DNA from: Limnephilus marmoratus
Lineage: Eukaryota; Arthropoda; Insecta; Trichoptera; Limnephilidae
Assembly (NCBI GenBank): GCA_917880885.1
Contig: OU862907.1
Span: 67,637,072 to 67,701,071 of the forward strand
Reading direction: 5' to 3'
Length of the DNA: 64,000 bases
A program made the translations under genes and the position numbers. Below the pieces are notes generated by a model. That model searched no databases and was not told where the DNA came from. It worked only from the letters and a program-made list of their open reading frames with translations. Below are positions 56,460 through 64,000 of the stretch, piece after piece; within the stretch, counting starts at the first letter, position 1, and each line of letters starts with the position of its first letter.

Positions 56460-58068
56460 TATATAGAACTACAATCAGTTTGTATTTCTCTATAATAAAA
56501 TTCGGAGGTAAATTTTTTTTTTAATGTGGGCGGAAAATGATCACCAAAAAATCTCGAGCAATCGAAGAAAAATGTTTTAAATTGCGCTATCGCTCCAGTG
56601 GTTAATTAATGTACCTTTATCTCCAAGTAATTTCTTTATAGAACTCAATATTATTACACAAATTGTAATCAATAATGGACTTAACTTAAGTTTTTTTTGT
56701 TTTGTTTTTGAATACTTATTTAGATGTACGTAAAATTTTTTCACACATCTAGTAAGAAAATATACCACAAATACAATTTAGATATACAGTTACATTTTTA
56801 CAAATACATTTTAAGAGGAAAAAAAAGATTTTAAGGAAAACAGAAAACTACGTGACTAAAATAATATTGTTAAGATTGTTACAAATTAAAAAACATTCTT
56901 TACGTATAATGCACATATCCTACGAAAAGTGCTAAGACTTGAGGCTTCCTTTACCTACGGCATTCGGCAGGATGTTATAAGTTTTTGCCGTTATAAAACG
57001 CGCTATTTTGTGTGCACGAAAGTTTAGTTTTGGGAAGCCTAAAGTCTCCGCATCTTCTAGTGACCCGACAGTTGATCCGTCGACAATAAGGAACTCCAGT
57101 GAAAAATATTATGGCTTTAAAAAAATATGTTCATATAGAACAATAAACGCTGATTCTGAATATATGAGTTTTATTTCATAATATTAAACGCAGAGTTTTT
57201 AAAAAAATGTTAAAAAGTCCATTTTTAAACCTCTCGTCAAAACATAGTGCCAAGTTGGCATTACTGAAATGGTTAGTGGTGACGTCACTGCTAACTATTA
57301 ACCTGGTGATAGCGTGTTGAAGTTGTATCAAGATGTATTGACATTTGAAATCTGACGCCGCGTAAGACACGTCCCCCATTCAACATTTCGTGTTTTTTGG
57401 TTATTTTCATACTGTTAAAGAGATTTAGATAAATAATTGTTGTTGTATTTATTGGAAACATTACTCAGGCCCTCAAGAATTAAAATGATGACGGAAAAGG
57501 GCTATATTAGAGGTTAAATATAGTCGTAAATATAGTCATAAATAGGTCATATTTGACATTTGGTTTACGATACATCGATCGTATTTTCGAATAGTTTTTA
57601 GTATCAAGGGCTTTTTATACAAGTTATTACACAATCTTCATGATCAGTGTATTATAAATACCAGTATTTCTGTATGTGTTATACATAAAACAATGTACAA
57701 AGTCACGCCTGAACACAAAATTCGATGGCATACGATGTCATTTGTATTTGCAATGAAAAAGATGATTTATTGTTTTTATATTGCACTTTGGTAAAATACA
57801 ATAACAGTAGCGGTGAGATGTGGACATTTTACTAATGGTCTTTCTATATTAAAACAGTTAATCTTTAATAAAAAATGCCTCGACTTCTCACACGTCGTCC
57901 TATAGTAATTCCGCCATTAATTTTCCATTCAAAACAGGGATGTTCTGCCCAAAAAAATTATTTCCCTAAATTTCGAGGTGAAATTTCCCTAGAATTTCAC
58001 ATTTATGCAATTAACTACGTAGCCACCTGATTGTGTAACATTAATCCAGTTATATGTTAATTAATATG

Positions 58069-58073
<5 letters not shown>
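56460..58073. other. Intergenic, no gene seen
   Basis: AT-rich. Short frames only; no recognised repeat family. Confidence 0.4.
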
Positions 58074-58132
<59 letters not shown>

Positions 58133-60955
58133 TAGTATCAATTACATGTTTATATACATTAAATAAAGTTTTCTATTAAAATACATTCAAAAATACGCTT
58201 TACACCCTTTTTAATAGCAAAAGCTCGAGTTAAAAAGGCGGATAAACGCATGTTAACCACAATTTAGCACGCGAAAAATAATATTTTTTTAAATATATAA
58301 AACAAAAAATACATAATTAACAGAAAATAAGAAAAAATCATATTTGTACATATATATAAATATTTTTTTTATATATATGTATAAAACAAATAATAGATAA
58401 GAAAAACAACAGATTGAAGCGGAAGAGATAAAAAATAATGAGAGAAAAAGGATAATTAATATTATATTTGAGTTGTTATGTTGATAAGTTATATAAAAAG
58501 AGTTTTTATTGATTTTTTGAATTTTTTGTAACTTGTTTCCAATCTTAATTTCAAGGGTAATTCGTTAAACCATTTAACTCCAATATATTTGTAGAATTGT
58601 TGGGCTGTGGTGGTGTAACAGCGAGGTATAGTCAGAGAACCAAGGATATTTGTTCTATTGCTGTTCGAAAAAAGAGTGTTAACATTATTGAGACAATCTT
58701 TGTGTATTTGTAAAAGCGTAATTTTTTTATAAATAATATGAAGTGAAAGGACTTTGAATTCCTGAAATAATTTGATGGTAGGGTAATCGTATGGCTTTTT
58801 TAGAATTATTTTTATTAATATTCTTTGGATAATTTCTAAAGGCAAAAGAGAAGTTTTGAAAGCACCACCCCAGCCAACAATTCCATATTGTAATACTGAT
58901 TGAATTAGGGAAAAATAGATGGTTCTTAATAATCCAATATTTAGTATGTTACGTATTCTAATAAAAATGTAAATTAATTTTCTTATCCGTTCTACTGTTG
59001 TATTGATTTGTAATTTCCATTTTATGTTACTATCTATAATTACACCGAGGTATTTTACATTTGTTTTAACAGTGAGTATAGAGCAGTTAGGTTTACATAG
59101 ATATGACTTTGGATTACAATTATATGAGTGTATACATATGTTTAGATTCTCAGGGGTAGCATTTTTATTCAGAGTGAATGGTATTACAAAAGTTTTTTCG
59201 GTATTTAGAGATAGTAGATTTTGATCAAACCATTTTTTTATTATATTTATATCTAGTTCAGCTGTTTTCTGAGTTTCACTCCAGTTTAGTCCATGAGTTA
59301 AAATCGCTGTGTCATCAGCATATGATATTATTTTTGACTTTATGGGGAGTTTAAAAATATCATTCACATAAATGATAAAAAGAATTGGTCCTAGAACTGT
59401 CCCTTGCGGGATTCCAAAATTACTGGTCTGTGAATCACTCAGAAAACCATCTAACTTGACAAATTGTTCTCTATGAAGTAGGTAATTTTTAATCCATGTT
59501 AAGGCATTATTGGTTATACCAATTTTCGTTAGTTTAGAGATAAGATTAGAATGTGATATACTGTCAAATGCTTTTCTTAAGTCGACAAATATTCCAATGC
59601 ATTTTTTTTTATTATCTAAATATTTATATATTTCAGTTGTCAAATCTACGATAGCATCTTGAGTGCTCAAATTTTCTCTAAAACCATACTGATGTGCACT
59701 CAATATATTATTTTCTTTTAAAAATTTAAACATCTGTTTTTTAACAATTTTTTCAAATATTTTTGCTATATTTGAGGTAAGAGAAATTGGTCTATAATTA
59801 CTGCTTAGAGTGGGGTCACCAGATTTGAAAATGGGCGTAATAATAGTTTTTTTGTAATTTAAAGGAAAGTTGCCATTTGCGAAGCTTGTATTTATAATGT
59901 GTGCCAATGGTTTGCAAAGTAAATCAGAATTTTTTTTAAGTATTTCTGCAGAAATATTGTCATAACCAGGGGAAGAATTACCTTTTAATTCATTAATTGC
60001 ATGTTTAATTTCATCAATGTTAGTTTGTTGGAATTGTTTTAAGGTGTTACAAGGTTTGGAAGGTGATGTACATAGATCATTATTTTCAGTGTTTTTTATT
60101 TTAAGTGCTAATTTTTTACCAACTGACCCAAAATAATTGTTAAAGATATTTGCACATTTCTTTGGATCCGTGTTTACATTGTAAATTTTTTTATCAATAT
60201 CTGTGATTTTACTTATATTAGATTTTTTTGGTTTTTTATTGATAATTTCGTTGACAGTTTGCCATATCTTTTTGTTGTTGGTGCCAGCGATGTTGATTTT
60301 TTCCTTATAGAAATTTTCTTTGGTTTTCCGGATAATGTAGCATAGTTTATTTCTGAATTTTTTAAAATATTCGTGTAGTTTATAGTTTTCTGGGGACTTT
60401 TTAATTTCCTTATAAATCTTTTCTTTATGTCTAATTGAAATTATAATTCCTTGAGTGATCCATGGTTTTAATTTTTTGAATTTAGATTTTGGGGAGCATG
60501 TTATAATGGAAGAGGAAGATTTGATATGTTTATTCAAGATTAATTCAAAATTCAGTGAACATATATTGGTATCATTTGAGCATAGAACAGTTTCCCAATT
60601 TTCAATGTAAAGGTTTTGTTTTAGTTTTTCATAATTAATAATAGTTTTAGGTAAATTATTGCACGAATTATTATTTTCATTTATTTTGCCAGTTGTGAAG
60701 GCTACAATGCACGTGTGATGATCAGTAATATTATTTTTCCAAATAATTGATTTTATTTTTTCAGTTTCATTTGTATTACACCAAATATGGTCAATGCATG
60801 ATGGCCTTTGCCCAAAACATTCTCTCGTATATTTTTTTAATTGGAAAGATATTGGAATTTGGTAAATGTACTTATAATACTGTGCTTTTCCAAATAAAAC
60901 ACTTTTTGCTACGTGAAATAATAATTTAAAAGTACGAATACACTCACCACTGAAT
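58074..60955 (-). mobile_element. Jockey/CR1-like LINE, 5'-truncated, with 53-nt poly(A)
   Basis: The T-run 58,074-58,126 is the poly(A) tail of a minus-strand LINE. A 360-bp 3'UTR separates it from the stop at 58,489. The coding frame is open from about 60,947. No clear target-site duplication found. Confidence 0.9.
58489..60947 (-). CDS. LINE ORF2: endonuclease C-terminus plus complete reverse transcriptase
   Basis: An open frame of about 820 codons entering without a start codon. Endonuclease end: FGQRPSCIDHIWCN and NNITDHHTCIVAF (the S-x-x-D-H and D-H-H blocks). RT: NELKGNSSPGYDNISAEIL, TPIFKSGDPTLSSNYRPISL, QYGFRENLSTQDAIVDL, FVDLRKAFDSISHSNL, FGIPQGTVLGPILFIIYVND, ISYADDTAIL (catalytic YADD near 59,320), KYLGVIIDSN, LQYGIVGWGG. 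The C-terminal tail ends IKTLFI. No frameshifts seen, so it is young. An internal ATG at 60,537 gives 682 codons. Very AT-rich codon use compared with the host exons. Confidence 0.9.
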
Positions 60956-61048
60956 TAGAAACTGAATTCCAAATAATAATAAAAAAACTTTGCACAATAA
61001 AAATCAACCAAAATCACCGATAAAACGGAACTTAAATTATATTTTTTT

Positions 61049-61790
61049 TTGCAGAGGTCCCATTTATCTTTTAAGATACATAATGTTCCGCAACGTTCCC
61101 ACCTTGGATCTGTATTATTTATCTTTTTCGTGAATGACATTTGTAATATTTTTAAAGACATTGATGTACTTATGTTCGCAAATGATTTGAAACTTTTTAA
61201 AGCAATTCGAAGCCTGGACGACTGTTATAGTCTCTCAGCAAACTTGTCAAAATTAATTGAGTGATGTAGCGTCAACAAGCTATACCTCAATGTTAATAAA
61301 AGCATGACTATGAGATTTTTAAAAATATAAATCCAATTTATTTCAATTACACGATCAATAACATTATTCTCGAATCTTTGGCTGAAATTAATGATTTAGG
61401 TGTTACTTTCGACACTAAACTTAGCTTCATATCACACATTGAACATTTCTCAAAGAAGGGTTTAAAAATGTTAGGTTTTGTACTACGAGAGGCTAAAGAT
61501 TTTACCAACATTTAAACATTAAAACTTCTTTATACATCACTAGTGAGGAGTCAGGTTGAATATAACTCAACTTTATGGTCTCCTCATTATAACGTGCATT
61601 CTCAAACAATAGAAAGAGTACAAAAAAATTCCTAAGCTTTTTAAATTATAAACTAAAAATACCGAAAGAACAATTAAACTATACCCATCTTCTGAGTTTA
61701 TCTAATTTATTAAAATTGAGTGACAGAAGAACTGTTTTCGATCTAGTATTTTTATTTAAAATCTTGCATAGTAAAATTAACAGCCCTGAA
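61049..61790 (+). pseudogene. Second LINE RT remnant, plus orientation
   Basis: Reads VPQRSHLGSVLFIFFVNDIC (RT block with substitutions), DVLMFANDLKLFKAI (YADD equivalent changed to FAND), CDVNKLYLNVNKSMTM across a stop, ISHIEHFSKKGLKMLGFVLR, SLVRSQVEYNSTLWSPHY, FDLVFLFKILHSKINSPE. Stops and shifts; dead. Confidence 0.8.
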
Positions 61791-62132
61791 GGGAGGCGTC
61801 CACTAATATCTACAGGAATTCCAAAAACTGAAAAAATCGAACTAATATCTATGAGAATCAAAGTGTTGACGAATATCTACAGCTCAAACTGTTGATTAAT
61901 ATCTATGAGAACCAAAGTGTTGAGAATATCTACAGCACTGGCAGAGGTTGGATTTGCAATTATGTATAGCATATTGGAATAACGTAATATTGCGTATGCA
62001 GTTTAAAAAACTTAATTTATGTAAGTATGTATGTAAAAATCCCTAATATTGGACTATTGGACACATTTAGCTGATTAGTCCAACCTACGCTCTGTAGATA
62101 TTAGTTCAACCTACGCTCTGTAGATGTTAGTA
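61790..62132. repeat. AATATCTAC-word dispersed repeat, copy 2
   Basis: Matches 34,545-34,900; like that copy it abuts RT-derived sequence (here on the left). Probably the 3'UTR of that LINE family. Confidence 0.75.
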
Positions 62133-64000
62133 CAGTGGCGGACTAAGGGGGGGGCGGGGGGGGCGGCCCGCCCCGGGCCCCTGGTCCTGGGGGGCCCCAA
62201 ACGCCTCCATGTTCCGTTGATCAAATCCTAAACAAGGCTTTAAAGCACCAGGATACTGTAAAAAAAATTTTTTTATTTTTCTGAAAGATGCGCATGAAAT
62301 TCGAAAAGTTGGCGGAGATACAGCATTTTATGGGAAAATGTTTGAAACAGTTTGTATATTTAATTTTATTATCCTTTAGCAAAACTTTGAATTCGTTTTT
62401 CACGAAACTATTTAAAAACGTTTTTCAACCTGGATGACAAAATGACAACATAAAACAAACTATACATCCGATTTGCATGCACCAATTCTTAAACAGTTCC
62501 AAAATCTATGATCTATGGTCTATGGCACCATGTAGGGGATTTTCCGTATTTAAAAAAAATAAGAAAAAATGCGCACCAGCGAATTTTTTTTTTCGATTTT
62601 TCATGGAAAATTTTCATCGTTTATATAAATAAAAAAAAATTTAATGGACCCTTTATAAAACAATCCCTATTTGGTGTAATAGTCGGGGGCGGATTAAACA
62701 TGTCGGGGCCCCTAGGCAATATACATCTCGGGGCCTCTTTACCAAAGCCCGTAGCAGTGGCCTACATTGCCTTATGGACAATACGGCTCTGCCAGGGCCG
62801 GATTAAACATATTGGGGCCCCGCATCGGCTAGGGGCCCCTTTAGGTAAAAAATAGAAAACAGAAAAATTGGCTGAATTTTCATCGTTCATGAAAAAAAAA
62901 TAGAAGGGGGCCGGTTATAAAAAAAATCACTACGTGGTGCCAAAGTGACTGGATTTTCGAACAGTTTAAGACTTGGTGCATGCTAATCGGGTGTATAGTT
63001 TTTCTAATATGTTGTCAATCAGGTTGAAAAACGTAGTTTATTCGAGAAAAACGCGTTCGAAGTTTTGCTGAAGGATAATTCAACATGTAAAAAACTGTAT
63101 AAAAAGGTTTCATCTGCGTATATAAAAATGAATTCCTGTTTCCTTGGTCACGCCAAAACTTCAGAACGACTTTACCTATTTCATTCATCTTTTTTTTAAG
63201 TTTTCTAATACTTTGTAAAAGGTTTTTACGGAAAGAAAATTTTTAAAAAAGTGAGCAGAAAATTGAAAAATTTCAGAAAACTTAAAGACTATTATAACTT
63301 TGACGGAGTTTGAATTTAGCTCTCAGCTGTTTTTTGTATTAATTACTACCGATTTCTCACATATCTCCCATAAACACGTTAAGTTTTAAATCTTTTAAAA
63401 AATTTATGTTATTTTTGAAGATAATATCTAGACATTGCCCGCGCCGAAACGCAAATTATATAAAATTCCCTAGATAGAAAAAAATCGCAAAGTATGCTCC
63501 AAAAATTATTATAAACAGTTTGTTTCACTTATTTTACAAGTTATATGTATGAAAAAAATCACAGTATTTCTTTAAATGATGTTTAAGACAATGCCCGCGA
63601 GATATTTGCTCCATTTTAAACGAGTCGTGTATTATTAAACATTTTCGCAATTTTCGCATAGATTTTGTCGCTGTACATGTTAGCGCTCTCCTCTAACATT
63701 CGTAATTTCGTATCTCTCCATCTTCTTCTTTTCGGGCTCGGTTGCGGAGCCTTAAAAGAATTGGGTTTGGATTTATTAAAATTATGATTATTTTAAATAA
63801 GTACCTATGTTAGGTACCAAATTTGAATATTTGTAATACACGAAAAGTGAAAATTTGAATTAAAAAATTGTAACAGGTGGCACGCTAGCTGTTTGAAAGC
63901 TGAATGTACTGGGACTGAATATATGGAACGCGGGAGGGAGGTTTGCGGGACGGGGGAGCGAGAGAGGGCAGAGGGTAGGCGCGGAAGGTGGAAGAGGAAC
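62133..64000. mobile_element. hAT-like element(s), right end not found, with foldback
   Basis: Starts CAGTGGCGGACTAAGG at 62,133 with G/C runs. Inverted arms at about 62,405-62,505 and 62,953-63,035 (TTGCATGCACCAATTCTTAA against TTTAAGACTTGGTGCATGCT). CAGGGCCGGATTAAACATAT at 62,793 and GGGGGCGGATTAAACATGTC at 62,685 look like further hAT ends. No transposase, no gene to the edge; a purine-rich repeat starts near 63,930. Confidence 0.5.

Overview
The window is nuclear DNA of an animal, almost certainly an insect. Exons are short with GT-AG introns, the DNA is AT-rich, and the transposon load is heavy: mariner, piggyBac, hAT, RTE-type and Jockey/CR1-type LINEs, Penelope-like elements and many MITEs. 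The repeat types would suit Lepidoptera, but nothing here proves the order.

One host gene dominates. A minus-strand gene runs from a probable 5'UTR exon near 44.8 kb down past the left edge and encodes an ORP5/ORP8-type oxysterol-binding-protein-related protein. I could chain 14 coding exons (43,658 down to 498) with GT-AG borders and perfectly matching phases, giving 722 codons: a low-complexity N-terminus, a PH domain, an acidic linker and most of the lipid-binding ORD with EQVSHHPP. The C-terminus, where a membrane anchor is expected, lies outside the window. A 1,671-nt open segment (16,626-14,956, minus) sits in the intron between the PH and ORD halves. It has splice-like borders of phase 1 on both sides and reads as an in-frame cassette exon adding 557 residues of Ser/Lys-rich, repeat-containing sequence. 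This is the most interesting coding observation here. Coding exons 1 and 2 each have a partial tandem copy about 145 bp away.

The introns are filled with repeats. 2.5-5.4 kb holds a TTAA-flanked element and a decayed mariner split by a SINE-like insertion. 5.75-8.14 kb is a 31-bp minisatellite. 9.1-11.2 kb has a LINE RNase H remnant and a 51-bp array. 12.6-14.0 kb is a non-autonomous piggyBac with a Penelope-derived foldback inside. 17-21 kb has tandem arrays with a nested MITE and a TTAA MITE. 21.2-23.1 kb is an RTE-type LINE. 23.7-27 kb holds nested MITEs. 28-34 kb has short arrays and TTAA MITEs. 35-36.5 kb has a reverse transcriptase remnant and an internally deleted mariner. 37.7-40.8 kb has a LINE tail and TTAA elements.

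To the right of about 45 kb is intergenic or belongs to a neighbouring plus-strand gene. I found only its possible first two exons (46,854-46,941 and 47,019-47,040; a membrane-protein N-terminus, perhaps PIG-U). The rest is transposons, several with exact target-site duplications: hAT elements at 46.2, 49.0 and 53.5 kb, a MITE inside a tandem array at 50.7 kb, Penelope foldbacks at 51.2 and 54.9 kb, and a 5'-truncated LINE with a 682-codon RT reading frame and a 53-nt tail at 58.1-60.95 kb. All domain and family names come from reading sequence and from memory of the families; no search was run.
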